64,000 bases of DNA from Prorocentrum cordatum (GCA_963575745.1 CAUYUJ010000681.1:77501-141500), one strand, 5' to 3'. Positions 1-9,949 are shown, numbered from the stretch's first letter. Translations and numbers: made by a program. Notes: generated by a model not told the origin, from the sequence alone.

Positions 1-637
1 TCCAACTTTGGGGCCTCTTGGGCCGTCTTTGGGGGGTTCCGTGAGCCTGACAGGACGACCCGTTTGGGCCGTCGTGGGCCCTCTTGGGTCTCTCTTGGGC
101 TGTCTTGGGGCTCGGGGGCGTCTGGGGCACTGTGAGGACCAAACAAACGAGTATGCTGAAAAGGCATGCTTTACGAATGGGAATGGGCCGGTGTTTGCCT
201 CTTGAAAACCTTCCTGGGGCCCTCTTCGGCCATCTTCAAGCCATCTCGGGCCCTGTTGGGGCGCTCTTGAGCGTCTTGGGGCCCTCTTGGGCCTCGCTGA
301 GGCTGTCTTGTGGGGCTCTTGGGCTGTCTTTGGGGCCTCATGGGCCGTCTTGGGCGGGTTCGTGGATCCCACAGGACGCCCGGGGCGGCCATGCCAACCG
401 GTGGCACCACCCCACCCCCGCCCCCGGGCCCCGTCCGTCTGTCCTACTGCTCCTCTCCAAACCCTCGTTCCCTAACCTCCCGATCATGTTCGCGGACCCC
501 CGTCCCTTCCCCCCAGAGCACCGCAGCAGTAGGAAAGCGTTCCGAAACGGTGAGAAATCATGTTCCCGGGAAGCGTTCAAGAATATGAATCGTACTTCGT
601 TCAAGGGAAGGCGCAGAATACTCCTCCAAGGCGCGGA

Positions 638-671
638 ATCATGTTCCCGGACCGCCTTCCGGGAACATGAT
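638..671. repeat. Perfect 13-bp inverted repeat (hairpin)
   Basis: ATCATGTTCCCGG is followed by an 8-base spacer and its exact reverse complement. A second ATCATGTTCCCGG lies at about 558-570, so the arm is part of a local repeat. No gene next to it suggests a terminator role. Confidence 0.8.
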
Positions 672-742
672 GGGGACGACCTCCTGAGGGCCTCCAGTGG
701 GCCTCTTGGGGGCCTCTCGGAGGCCTGTTGGGCTCTCCTGGA

Positions 743-1095
743 GGCGTCTTGGGGCGCGCTCAGGGCCATTTTTGGGCATCTTGGGGGCCTCTGGGGGCCT
801 CCGGGGAGGCTCTTGGGGGCCTCTTTGGGGCCTCTGGGGCCTCGCGGGGCCCTCTTGGGGACCGCTGGGCTCGCTTAGGCAGTCTTGAAGCCCTGTCGGG
901 GCTCTCCTGGAACCGTCTTGGGCGGCTCCTGGGCCATCTTGGGGCTCTCCTGGGCCGTCTTGGGACGATTTTGGGGGTCTCTTGGGCCGTCTTGGGGCGG
1001 TCTTGGGGGCCTCTTCGGCCGTCTTGGGACGGTTTTGGGAGACTCTTGGACGGTCTTGGAGCGTCGGAACTCGAAAAAGCGAGAAGGCCAAAAAC
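743..1095 (+). repeat. Segmental duplication, copy 1 (pairs with 1446-1786)
   Basis: A segment of about 350 bp of CTTGGG-rich DNA recurs 703 bp downstream in the same orientation, with near identity over long runs and small internal indels. It ends in an A-rich stretch after a GTCGG-containing junction. Confidence 0.85.
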
Positions 1096-1110
1096 CTAGA
1101 AAAAAACAAT

Positions 1111-1352
1111 AACAATCAACGATTTTGGCTTGTCGGGCCTCTCTTGGGAGGCCTCTTGGGATGCCTTCGGGGCCTTATGGAGCTCTCTTGGAACGTCTTC
1201 AGGCCTTCCTGGCCATTCCTGAGGCTATCTATGCGCGTCTTGGAGCGCTCGCGGGCCGTCTTGGGCGGTCTCGAACTGTTCCTGGCGGTCCCAGGGGCCC
1301 TCCGGGACGCTTCGGACACCCCCCATGGAGATGACAGGCACCGTACTCCGAC
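1111..1352 (+). repeat. Segmental duplication, copy 1 (pairs with 3404-3673)
   Basis: The block starts AACAATCAACGATTTTGGC and recurs nearly unchanged at 3404. The later copy carries about 24 extra bases before the shared end CCCCCATGGAGATGACAGGC. It interrupts the minisatellite and contains no recognisable gene. Confidence 0.85.
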
Positions 1353-1445
1353 ACGTCCATGCAGGGCACATACCATGTAGGTGCCTCATTACGGGGCGCC
1401 TCTCGGACGCGCCTCCAGTCATGGGACCTCTCCCTGGGGCCTCCA

Positions 1446-1786
1446 GGCGTCTTGGGGCGCGCTCAGGGCCATTTTTGGGCATCTTGGGGGCCTCTGGGGG
1501 CCTCCGGGGAGGCTCTTGGGGGCCTCTTTGGGGCCTCTTGGGGCCTCGCGGGGCCCTCTTGGGGACCGCTGGGCTCGCTTAGGCAGTCTTGAAGCCCTGT
1601 CGGGGGCGGCTCCTGGGCCATCTTGGGGCTCTCCTGGGTCGTCTTGGGACGATTTTGGGGGTCTCTTGGGCCGTCTTGGGGCGGTCTTGGGGCCTCCTCG
1701 GCCGTCTTGGAGCGGTTTTGGGAGACTTTTGGATGGTCTTGGAGCGTCGGCACCCCGAAAAAGCGAGAGGGCCAAAAACCTCGGAA
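1446..1786 (+). repeat. Segmental duplication, copy 2 of 743-1095
   Basis: Same-orientation copy of the 743-1095 block with a few indels. Confidence 0.85.
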
Positions 1787-2230
1787 AAAAAAACAATTCG
1801 CCGGCCCAACGGGCCAGAGGCGTGCTAAGATCCCCGGTAACTGGTTAACAATTCTCTAGTTCGCGCGCGCGGGGCGGCCCCTGGGGGTCCCCGGACGAAA
1901 AGTACCCCGGGCGAAGCCCGGCTGATCCCCGGGCGAAGCCACCAGAGCGCTCCATGAGCGCACCAACAGGGCTCCGAGACGTCCCCGAGAGCCCCAAGAA
2001 AGGCCAAGAGGCCCCCAAGAGGACCCCAAGATGGTACACGAGGAGTCCGACATGCCACAAGATCGCTCCAAGACGCCCAAGATACCCCCCAGACGCCCCA
2101 AGAGGCCTCCAAGAGCACTCCCAAAAGGGCCCCAGGAGGCAAAATTCATTGTTTTTTCATGTGCTTTTTTGAAAGATTTTGGAGCTTCCACCTTTTCGGG
2201 TTCCCGACGCCCCACGACGGCCCAAGAGGC
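1715..2230. repeat. Imperfect inverted repeat at a switch in minisatellite strand
   Basis: Up to about 1.80 kb the minisatellite reads CTTGGG on the plus strand; from about 1.95 kb it reads CCCAAG. The A-rich junction at about 1740-1800 is matched in reverse complement by a T-rich one at about 2148-2215, both including a TTTTTCGGG-like core. The array is therefore arranged as a diverged inverted repeat around a unique centre. Confidence 0.6.
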
Positions 2231-3400
2231 CCCCAAGATCGCCCCAAGAGGGCCCAAGAGGCCCCCAAGAGGGCCCCAAGATGGCCCAAGAGGGCTCGAA
2301 GACGGCCCAAGAAGCCTCCAAGACGGTCCAAAAGGGCCCCAAGAACGCCCCCAAAGGGGCCCCAGAGAGGGAACACGAAACAACATTTCGAGCCCTCGGC
2401 CCTAAGAAGCCCCCACGAGGCCCCAAGAGGCCCCTAAGAGGCCCCAAGAGGCCCCCACGAGGCCCTCAGGAGGCCCCCAAGAGTCCCCCAAGCGGCCCCA
2501 GGAGGCCCCCCAAATGCCCCCCCGAGCACGCAAGCAAGTGCAAGCGATGCTACAATGTGCTCTCCTTTCGGTAGACTCCCAACGGGGCCCCTACAGACTT
2601 GCAACAAGCGTCAAGAACCTGCCCAAAAAGCACTGTCCAGGAGCGTTCACAAGTGCCGCGAAGAAGCCCTCCTTACGCCGGAAAGCCCGGAAAGCCGGGT
2701 GGGGTGAGCTCTTCTTCTCACCACCGCGCCCTCTCACACAATGGCTTCCGCACGCCGCCCAGAGCGCGACGTTCGGCTCATGCCCCCAGAGCGCTCCAGG
2801 AGCGCGCCAAAACGGCACCGGAACGCCCCCGAAACAATCCAAGCGACCTCAAGTCGCCGAACAATCGTTCCAAATCGCCCCAGATGACCTCAAAATTGCC
2901 GTCGAGGCCGCCAAGAAGCCCCAAGAGAGCCTCAAGAGGCCCTCCAAGACGGCCATTACAATCAAAAATCGTCCCATTCCCAGAGGAACATGTACACTTC
3001 CCGCATGAACGGCGTTTCGAGTTTCACAGCGCCTCAGACTACGCAAATAGCCCCCAACATCGTCCCGAGACAGCCCAACAATCCGCTAAAATCGGCCCAA
3101 GATGGCCCAAGATAACCCCAAGACGGCACAAGAGAGCACCAAGACCGCCCAAGAGGCGCCCAAAGGGGGATTCTGCCCCTAGTAGCACCTCAGAAGCCAC
3201 CAACATCCCGCCAATAAGTCCCCCAAGACGCCCCAAGAACCACCCAAGAAGCCCAACAAGAAGCCCCAACGACCCCCAAACGGCCCTTACGGGGCCTCAA
3301 GAGGCTTCAACACTGCCTCCAAGCGCCGCATTGACACCAGGCCCTCGGGCAAACGGCAGACATGAGACTGTATGGGCCGGCGGAATGAGCGAAGCGATTA
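1950..3400. repeat. CCCAAGAGGCC minisatellite (opposite strand)
   Basis: Units such as CCCAAGAGGCC and CAAGACGGC dominate 1.95-2.52 kb and 2.88-3.31 kb. Between them, 2.55-2.87 kb is less repetitive but shows no recognisable coding sequence. The open frames read as Pro/Arg/Lys repeats and are treated as by-products of the repeat. Confidence 0.75.
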
Positions 3401-3403
3401 AAT

Positions 3404-3673
3404 AACAATCAACGATTTTGGCTTGTCGGGCCTCTCTTGGGAGGCCTCTTGGGATGCCTTCGGGGCCTTATGGAGCTCTCTTGGAACGTCTTCGGACCTT
3501 CCTGGCCATTCCTGAGGCTATCTATGCGCGTCTGGGAGCGCTCGCGGGCCGTCTTGGGCGGTCTCGAACTGTTCCTGGCGGTCCCAGGGGCCCTCCGGGA
3601 CGCTTCGGACGCTCCCGGGGGCGCCCTGCACCCCCCATGGAGATGACAGGCACCGCCCCGGGGCCCTACTCCG
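3404..3673 (+). repeat. Segmental duplication, copy 2 of 1111-1352
   Basis: Repeats 1111-1352 almost base for base and ends directly at the TA microsatellite. Confidence 0.85.
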
Positions 3674-3674
3674 A

Positions 3675-3705
<31 letters not shown>

Positions 3706-3738
3706 ATATATATAGAAAGAGAGAGAGAGAGAGAGAAA
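3673..3738. repeat. (TA)n followed by (GA)n microsatellite
   Basis: About 40 bp of TA/TGTA repeat is followed by about 23 bp of GA repeat. Confidence 0.95.
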
Positions 3739-3920
3739 AACAAAATTATCCCGGCAAAGCAACCTAACAGCGATGTGTAGAAGCATATCTGAAAGCATTC
3801 CCCTTAAGATTCAGATGAAAATCCAGTTGTCGAATTCTGCTGTTCTCGCAGTCGTAGTCGCATTCGCGATGACAGTCGCAGCGGCAACGGCAGTCGCAGT
3901 CACAGCCTCAGCCTCAGCCT
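3739..3920 (+). repeat. 180-bp block, copy 1 (pairs with 5894-6078)
   Basis: The block begins AACAAAATTATCCCGGC and ends in a CAGTCGCAGTCACAGCC-type sequence. It recurs 2.16 kb downstream with a handful of substitutions. Each copy leads into a different low-complexity array: CCT here, CAGCCT at 6.06 kb. Confidence 0.9.
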
Positions 3921-4680
3921 GCCTCCTCCTCCTCCTCCTCCTCTTTCTCCTGCTCCTCCTCCTCCTCCTCCTCCTCCTCTTCCTCCTGCTCGTCCTCGTT
4001 CTCGTCCTCCTCGTCTTGCTCGTCCTCCTCCTCCTGGTGCTCTCTCCTCCTCCTCCTCCTCCTCCTCCTCCTCCTCCTCCTCCTGGTGGTCCTCGTTCTC
4101 CTCCTCCTGGTGCTCTCCCCCCCCCTCCTCCTCCTCGTCCTCCTCCTCCTCCTCCTCGTCCTCCTCCTCCTCTTCCTCCTCCTCCTTCTCCTCCTCCTCC
4201 TGGTAGTCCTCCCCCTCCCCTCCTCCTCCTCCTCCTCCTCTTCCTGGTCGTCCTCGTTCTCGTCCTCCTCGTCTTGCTCGTCCTCCTCCTCCTGGTGTTC
4301 TCTCCTCCTCCTCCTCCTCCTCCTCCTCCTCCTCCTCCTCCCTCCTCCTCCTCCTGGTGGTCCTCGTTCTCCTCCTCCTGGTACTCTCCCCCCCCCTCCT
4401 CCTCCTCCTCCTCGTCCTCGTCCTCCTCCTCCTCCTCCTCCTCTTCCTCCTCCTCCTCCTCCTCCTCCTCCTCCTCCTGGTTACTCCTCCCCCTCCCCTC
4501 CTCCTCCTCCTCCTCTTCCTGGTCGTCCTCCTCCTCCTGGTCGTCCTCCTCCTCCTGCTCGTCCTCCTCCTCCTCCTGCTCGTCCTTCTTCTCCTGCTCC
4601 TCCTGCTCCTCGTCCTGCTCCTGCTCGTCCTCGTCCTCCTGGTCTTGCTCGTCCTCCTCCTCGTCGTGCTCTTGCCCCTG
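3918..4680. repeat. Long (CCT)n polypyrimidine tract with higher-order units
   Basis: About 760 bp are almost only C and T on the plus strand, chiefly CCT triplets. Landmark phrases holding G, such as CTCGTTCTCGTCCTCCTCG and CCTCCTGGTGGTCCTCG, recur about 260-270 bp apart, so the tract is two larger units rather than a simple run. Frames give poly-Leu/Ser/Pro or poly-Glu/Arg and are not called. Confidence 0.9.
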
Positions 4681-4689
4681 CTGAAAATG

Positions 4690-5180
4690 TGGCCCAGGAA
4701 TGGGAGTTCTGGGAAGTCGAAGAGCACGAAGTTGCCTACAGTTGGCTACGGGCATTCAAAATGTGGCCCGGGAATGGGAGTTCTGGGAAGTCGAAGAGCA
4801 CGAAGTGGCCTACAGTTGGCTCCGGGCATTCAAAATGTGGCCCGGGAATGGAGTTCTGGGAACTCGAAGACAGGAAGTGGCCTACAGTTGGCTCCGGGCA
4901 TCCAAAATGTGGCCCAGGAATGGAACTCTGGGAACTCGAAGAGCACGAAGTGTGTGACTGTTGCATCCGGCCCTCCAGAATGTGGCCCGGGAATGGAGTT
5001 CTGGGAACTCGAAGAGCACGAAGTGTGTGACTGTTGCATCCGGTTATTCTAAATGTGGCCCGGGAATGGCGTTCTGGGATCTCGAAGAGCACGAAGTGTG
5101 TGACTGTTGCATCCGGGTATTGAGAATGTGGCCTGGGAATGGAGTTCTGGGAAGTCGAAGAGCACGAAGTGTGTGACTGT
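4690..5180 (+). repeat. 73-74 bp tandem array A (about 7 copies)
   Basis: The unit contains ATGTGGCCCGGGAATGGAG, TCTGGGAA, GAAGAGCACGAAGTG and then TACAGTTGGCTCCGGGCAT or GACTGTTGCATCCGG. Two sub-variants are ordered in blocks. The period is not a multiple of three, so open frames are incidental. Confidence 0.9.
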
Positions 5181-5320
5181 TGGTGAAAAACGAGCCCGGC
5201 ACCTGCCGCCCGGCAACTCCCAACACCTGCCCGGACCCCCCTGTGGAGTGATCTGCTGCTCTCTTTTGATCCCACTAGAAACCTATCAGTCTTCGCTGTT
5301 AGGTAAAAAAGAAAGAGAGA
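5181..5320 (+). repeat. Array tail, copy 1 (pairs with 9812-9945)
   Basis: The sequence from GTTGGTGAAAAACGAGCCCGG to CGCTGTTAGGTAAAA after array A is repeated after array B at 9.8 kb. Array plus tail therefore moved or duplicated together. Confidence 0.85.
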
Positions 5321-5890
5321 GAGAGAGATGAACTAATGTGCGTAGATTTACACGTATACATATACATGCATAGCGCACTCGTCGACGCGAGACGAACACG
5401 CCATGTGATCGCAATCGCAGACCAAAATGCGCTTCAATCGCTTTCCATGGGCGCCCTGAAAATTCTGACCTTTTTTCCAAGGCCTGCTGCTCATCTGGAG
5501 TCGTTGTTTGACATTCCCGGGGCCCATCGGAAGCCCCTGAAGGCCGAAAGAGGCCCGTAGCGACTTTGGGATATGGTGGGAAATCTGGGCAGGGGATCTC
5601 ACCACCACCATGCCTGGCCAGGACTGCCCCCAGACACCCGACGCCTTCAACAGAAAAACGTTGATTGGTCCGTGTTCGGCCTCCAGGGGCCTGGCAGGGA
5701 GCCCCAGGAGCGCCCAACACACGACCCGAAATGAAGAGGCGGCCCTGGGGAAGGGATCGGGACCCCCAGGGAACCAGTATGGGCGAAATCGCAACATGTT
5801 GATGCCAGGGCATGCGCCACCACGTCGCCTGGCCAGGGCCGCCCTGGGCTTAGGTCGGACATGTCCCCCTACAGGTGGAGCTGGGGCGAA
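5321..5890. other. No recognisable gene
   Basis: A short GA run is followed by about 550 bp of mixed sequence. CACCACCATGCCTGGCCAGG (5.60 kb) and CACCACGTCGCCTGGCCAGG (5.82 kb) are similar short repeats. The open frames show no family features. Confidence 0.5.
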
Positions 5891-5893
5891 GGA

Positions 5894-6078
5894 ACAAAAT
5901 TATCCCGGCAAAGCAACCTAACAGCGATGTGTAGGAGCATATCTGGAAGCATTCCCCTTAAGATTCAAATGAGAATCCAGTTGTAGAGTTCTGCTGTTCT
6001 CGCAGTCGTAGTCGCATTCGCGATGACAGTCGCAGTGGCAACGGCAGTCGCAGTCACAGCCTCAGCCTCAGCCTGCCT
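5894..6078 (+). repeat. 180-bp block, copy 2 of 3739-3920
   Basis: Near-identical repeat of 3739-3920, leading directly into the CAGCCT array. Confidence 0.9.
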
Positions 6079-6385
6079 CAGCCTCAGCCTCAGCCTGCCT
6101 CAGCCTCAGCCTGCCTCAGCCTCAGCCTCAGCCTGCTTCATCCTCAGCATCAGTCTGCCTTCAGCTTCGGCCTCAGCCTCAGACTGCCTCAACCTCAGCC
6201 TGCATCAGCCTCAGCCTCAGCCTCAGCCTGCCTCAGCATCAGCCTGCCTCAGCTTCAGCCTCAGCCTCAGCCTGCCTCTGCCTCAGCCTCAGCCTGCTTC
6301 AGCCTCAGCCTCAGTCTGCCGTCAGCCTCGGCCTCAGCCTCAGCCTGCCTCAGCCTCAGCCTGCATCAGCCTCAGCCTCAGCACG
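6056..6385. repeat. (CAGCCT)n hexanucleotide array
   Basis: About 330 bp of CAGCCT/CTGCCT hexamers with occasional CAGCAT or TTCGGC variants. The frame codes alternating Ala/Ser/Leu repeats and is not called. Confidence 0.95.
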
Positions 6386-6673
6386 AAGCAACCCAGCTAG
6401 AAGGACAAAGCGCTGAATGTACACCGATGTGTTCGACGACTGCGTATGTAATGATGTGACGATATACAGACTGAGCCCTTCGTGAATGTCTACATGTTTT
6501 TCTGACGCCTACAAACGGCGCTGACGTGTGTGTGAAAAGTGTCCGCGCAGCAAAAGCCGGCGAAGCGTGCAGACAGCCAGCTGCAAAAGGTTGCGAGCGG
6601 CTCTTGGAAGACGTTTACGGAACGGAGCTACGGTGTCTGAAAACAATGGCATCGAAGCGAAGAGCCTCGGAGC

Positions 6674-6936
6674 CCTGCAGCCTGAGAAACACCGCAGGAA
6701 CTCGCATACTGAAAAGGAATGCATTGCAAACCGCACGTTGCGAACCCTGCAGGCTGAGAAGCACCGCAGGATGTCGCATGCTGAAAAGCACTTGTACTGC
6801 AGAGCGCAGGCTGCGAAACCTGCAGGCTGAGAAGCACCGCAGGAACTCGCATGCTTTCGAACACTACTGCTCGAGACCGCAGCTGGAGAGCGGCAGACCG
6901 CAGGCTGAGAAGCACCGCGGGCAGAGAGACTTGCAA
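6674..6936. repeat. Cluster of CTGAGAAGCACCGC microelements
   Basis: Copies of CAGGCTGAGAAGCACCGC lie at 6748-6770, 6820-6842 and 6901-6920, with a diverged one at 6674-6698. They sit in a looser unit of about 70-90 bp that also holds TCGCATGCTGAAAAGCA. The cluster lies just downstream of the minus-strand gene at 6.94-9.13 kb, which carries the same element inside its coding frame. Confidence 0.85.
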
Positions 6937-6939
6937 AAC

Positions 6940-9126
6940 TCAGATGTCCTGATCGTCTTGGAGGAAGTCACGCCAGTCCGGCGGCTGCCAAGAATCGATG
7001 ATGCGCCTGGAGCCACCGCCCGTGCTGCCGCCGATGTCCAGGTAGTCGCCATCGCCCCTGAACAGACGGCCGTGCCCGCACGCCAGAATCGCTTGGTTGC
7101 GGATTTGAAGCAGCGCTCCGCTCTCAAACATCTGCAACACGTCCTGCTGCCTGCGCGTGAAGTTCGGCTTTGCCTGGCCAGCCTGGGCAGACAGATATAG
7201 GGAAAGCCGCTCCCCCTCGTTGTAGCGCGCGATGGCCTCGGCCTTCTGGTGGTGCAGCCGGCGCCGCTGTTGCCGCAGAGCTTCCTCGGGAACTGCTGCA
7301 TCGCGGCCCTCACTGTGATCAGCTTGCAACGCTTGCGTTAACCAATCAACGTCGAAGCGCCCTGAGAAGGCCAGCACCTCCCAGATCTGTTTAGTACCGG
7401 CCACACGTTGCAAATGGCGATGCCACCGCTTACGCTTCTGGTCTTTCACAAACTTGGCGACGCTACCCAGACCTGCACCCTTGGCCTGGCCACCTTTTCC
7501 CGCAGGCTGAGAAGCACCGTGAGAACCTTTCTTACCGCCTGGCCCTTTGTTCGGACCCTGCGGAACCGCATGGCCCCCTTGTGGCGCAGACTTGCCTTTC
7601 GCTTTTCCCTTTTCGATATCCCGTTCCTGAAGCGCACGCTGCTGCCGCGACTGCTCGTACTGGTCGCGAGCTACTCTGACCAATTCCTGGCGCTCAGGCT
7701 CCGTGAGAACGTAGCGCATGTCGTCGATGTTCTTGCTCCGCAGAAAGTCATGTCGAAGCTTAAGGACAGAGAGAATGGCTCGGCCAGTCTCCTCCTGAGA
7801 CGCAAAGGCCGTGTCATATTCCGAGCCAGGCTGAGGAGCGCCAGCTGGATCAGTGTCCGCTGGCTCCGTGGACTTCCTCTTTTTGAAAAGCAAGAGACTG
7901 AGATGATGGAGGACTTTCGGATCGTACTCCTCGTCGTACCTGTCGTCCCAAAGCTTCCTCAGCTCCCTGTGCAAGTCGTCCGCGCGATTCTGAACGACAT
8001 CCTCGACGTAGTCGGGATCACCCGGTGAAGTCGGTGAAAGCGGAGGAGCAGAACTCGGCGACCGATCCCAATGCACAGAAGACTCGCGGTCCGCCTGTAC
8101 GCTGACGTCGGCGTCGGAGACGTTTTCGACGACAATTTTCCGCCTCTTGCTCTCCCCAGGCTGAATAGCACCAGGGAGAGTGAGCACAACCGCCACCGCA
8201 TCGTGTGCGTCGTTGCGCATGCCACGATCCGTAAAAGACGCGCCAACGGCAATGGAGCAGAAACGGGCGACTGCTCCGCAGACCGCGACGTGGTCGCCTT
8301 TGAGGTCGGCCGGAGTGGCATGGACCTCCCATACCTTCTCGTCGTTCTGCTCGCGCTGGTAAGCCTCCCGCGCCTCCTGGAAAGTGAGGTTGTCGTCGCC
8401 GACTACAAGCACAACGACTGCCTCGTTTAGATTCTCAAGAATCTTGGCCAGGCCGTCCAGGTGCAAGCGGAGATGGCGAACTGTCCGCTTTCGAGTCTGG
8501 ATGCTCGGCGGTTTCTTGCCGCACACGATGTGCATGTTGGCGATCACCACGTGGAACTTGTCATGGCCTGGTTTGTTCACCTCAAAATGTGAAATAACAG
8601 CATCAATATCTCGGCCGCTAGGAGGCCTGTAAACTTTGCTGTCTTCGCACAGAGTCAGTTCCGCAGGCTGAGAAGCACCGCGGAACCCCCAGAGAGTCAA
8701 GTAGTTGTCGACCTCCAAGAAGCGAATGCCATCACCGAAAGGCTTACTGAGGATCTCTGTCACGTTGATCCCTGCTCGGCGAAAGCCTTCACGGAACGCA
8801 CCGACCTCGCAGCCACAGACCATATCAGCATCAGCGGTCTCCACTATCTTGGCGCACAACCTTCCGAAGTTAGCGCAGTGAGTGGCCGCCTGCTTACCAG
8901 TCATCATGCCCTGCTCGAACCCGAAATTGAACGAGGCGACCGTGAAAGACGCAGGCTGCACAGCGCCAGAACCAGGCGTCTGTCCACCTTCCTCCGCAGG
9001 CTGAGAAGCACCGCGAGGCGGCGCAGGCTGAGAAGCACCGCGAGGCGGCGACACTTCGGACGAGCCTCGCGGAGCAGAGGCTGCGGATGAACGTTGGACA
9101 TGGGGGTACGGCCAGGGGAACGCCAT
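6940..9126 (-). CDS. EEP-fold (endonuclease/exonuclease/phosphatase-like) protein with GASQPA inserts
   Basis: An uninterrupted frame of 728 codons from the first ATG; it is open slightly further upstream through a TTG, but MAFPWPYP is the likeliest start. Residues about 60-320 fit the EEP fold: SFNFG (N67), GCEVG (E107), ANMHIV (H199), GDDN (244-246) and NDAHDAV (H308). The aspartate-asparagine box is GDDN rather than the usual GDFN. A basic Lys/Gly-rich stretch (about 520-575) and a Gln/Arg-rich helical region follow; I do not recognise the C-terminal half. The peptide GASQPA, or a close variant, occurs about seven times, each encoded by a copy of one short DNA element. Real coding is supported by length and composition unlike the flanking arrays. 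Substrate is unknown; a retroelement endonuclease origin is possible but no RT accompanies it. Confidence 0.75.
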   Translation of the reverse strand: MAFPWPYPHVQRSSAASAPRGSSEVSPPRGASQPAPPRGASQPAEEGGQTPGSGAVQPASFTVASFNFGFEQGMMTGKQAATHCANFGRLCAKIVETADADMVCGCEVGAFREGFRRAGINVTEILSKPFGDGIRFLEVDNYLTLWGFRGASQPAELTLCEDSKVYRPPSGRDIDAVISHFEVNKPGHDKFHVVIANMHIVCGKKPPSIQTRKRTVRHLRLHLDGLAKILENLNEAVVVLVVGDDNLTFQEAREAYQREQNDEKVWEVHATPADLKGDHVAVCGAVARFCSIAVGASFTDRGMRNDAHDAVAVVLTLPGAIQPGESKRRKIVVENVSDADVSVQADRESSVHWDRSPSSAPPLSPTSPGDPDYVEDVVQNRADDLHRELRKLWDDRYDEEYDPKVLHHLSLLLFKKRKSTEPADTDPAGAPQPGSEYDTAFASQEETGRAILSVLKLRHDFLRSKNIDDMRYVLTEPERQELVRVARDQYEQSRQQRALQERDIEKGKAKGKSAPQGGHAVPQGPNKGPGGKKGSHGASQPAGKGGQAKGAGLGSVAKFVKDQKRKRWHRHLQRVAGTKQIWEVLAFSGRFDVDWLTQALQADHSEGRDAAVPEEALRQQRRRLHHQKAEAIARYNEGERLSLYLSAQAGQAKPNFTRRQQDVLQMFESGALLQIRNQAILACGHGRLFRGDGDYLDIGGSTGGGSRRIIDSWQPPDWRDFLQDDQDI

Positions 9127-9275
9127 TGCAATCAAAACTCAGTGGACTGCAGTGAATGAATGTAGTGGCCAATTGAATGCAGAGGACTGCAGTGTCACTA
9201 GCAAGTCCTGAACCAAACACAGCTGTGGCGGAAGGAATATGAAGCGTCTGGCTATTCAAAATGTTGCCCGGCAAT

Positions 9276-9372
9276 GTCCTCCTCCTCCTCCTCCTCCTCC
9301 TCCTCGTCCTCCTCCTCCTCTTCCTCCTCCTCCTCCTCCTCCTCCTCCTCCTCCTCCTCCTCCTCCTGGTAG
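9276..9372. repeat. (CCT)n tract
   Basis: About 95 bp of CCT triplets leading through CCCCTCCCCTCC into array B. Confidence 0.9.
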
Positions 9373-9399
9373 TCCTCCCCCTCCCCTCCTCCTCCTGGT

Positions 9400-9811
9400 A
9401 GCCCAGGAATGGGAGTTTTGGGAACTCGAAGAGCACGAAGTGGCCTACAGTTGGCTCCGGGCATTCAAAATGTGGCCCGGGAATGGAGTTCTGGGAACTC
9501 GAAGAGCACGAAGTGGCCTACAGTTGGCTCCGGGCATTCAAAATGTGGCCCGGGAATGGAGTTCTGGGAAATAGAAGAGCACGAAGTGGCCTACAGTTGG
9601 CTCCGGGCATCCAAAATGTGGCCCGGGAATGGCGTTCTGGGAACTCGAAGAGCACGAAGTGTGTGACTGTTGCATCCGGCCCCCCAGAATGTGGCCCGGG
9701 AATGGCGTTCTGGGATGTCGAAGAGCACTTTGTGTGTGACTGTTGCATCCGGCCCCCCAGAATGTGGCCTGGGAATGGAGTTCTGGGAAGGCGAAGAGCA
9801 CGAAGTGTGTG
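9400..9811 (+). repeat. 73-bp tandem array B (about 5-6 copies)
   Basis: Same unit and same order of sub-variants as array A at 4.69 kb, also preceded by a CCT tract. The spacing between GCATTCAAAATG landmarks is 73 bp. Confidence 0.9.
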
Positions 9812-9945
9812 ACTGTTGGTGAAAAACGAGCCCGGCTCATGCCGCCCGGAAACGCCCCAACACCTGCCCGGACCCCCCTGTGGAGTGATCTGTGAGCTCT
9901 TTTGAGTCAACTAGAAACCTATCAGTCTTCGCTGTTAGGTAAAAT
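9812..9945 (+). repeat. Array tail, copy 2 of 5181-5320
   Basis: Matches the tail of array A, with small deletions near TGATCTG. Confidence 0.85.
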
Positions 9946-9949
9946 ACTC

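Larger units (their letters stand above)
1..1100. repeat. CTTGGG/GGCCTC minisatellite, first block
   Basis: The stretch is built from imperfect 10-15 bp units such as GGCCTCTTGGG and CGTCTTGGG on the plus strand. Stops are rare, so several frames stay open and give Gly/Leu/Trp-rich or Pro/Arg-rich strings. I see no conserved domain and call no gene here. Nearly the same units recur at 13.85-15.33 kb and 24.43-24.55 kb. Confidence 0.85.

Noticed and set aside
1111-1135. ATTTTGGCT in the 1111 and 3404 blocks as a spliced-leader relict
   Set aside because: Only about nine bases match the leader core and the rest differs, unlike the 21/22 match at 24.4 kb.
3773-4755. Long open frames of poly-Leu/Ser/Pro and poly-Glu/Arg
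   Set aside because: They exist only because a CCT tract lacks stop codons in most frames; no unique coding sequence flanks them.
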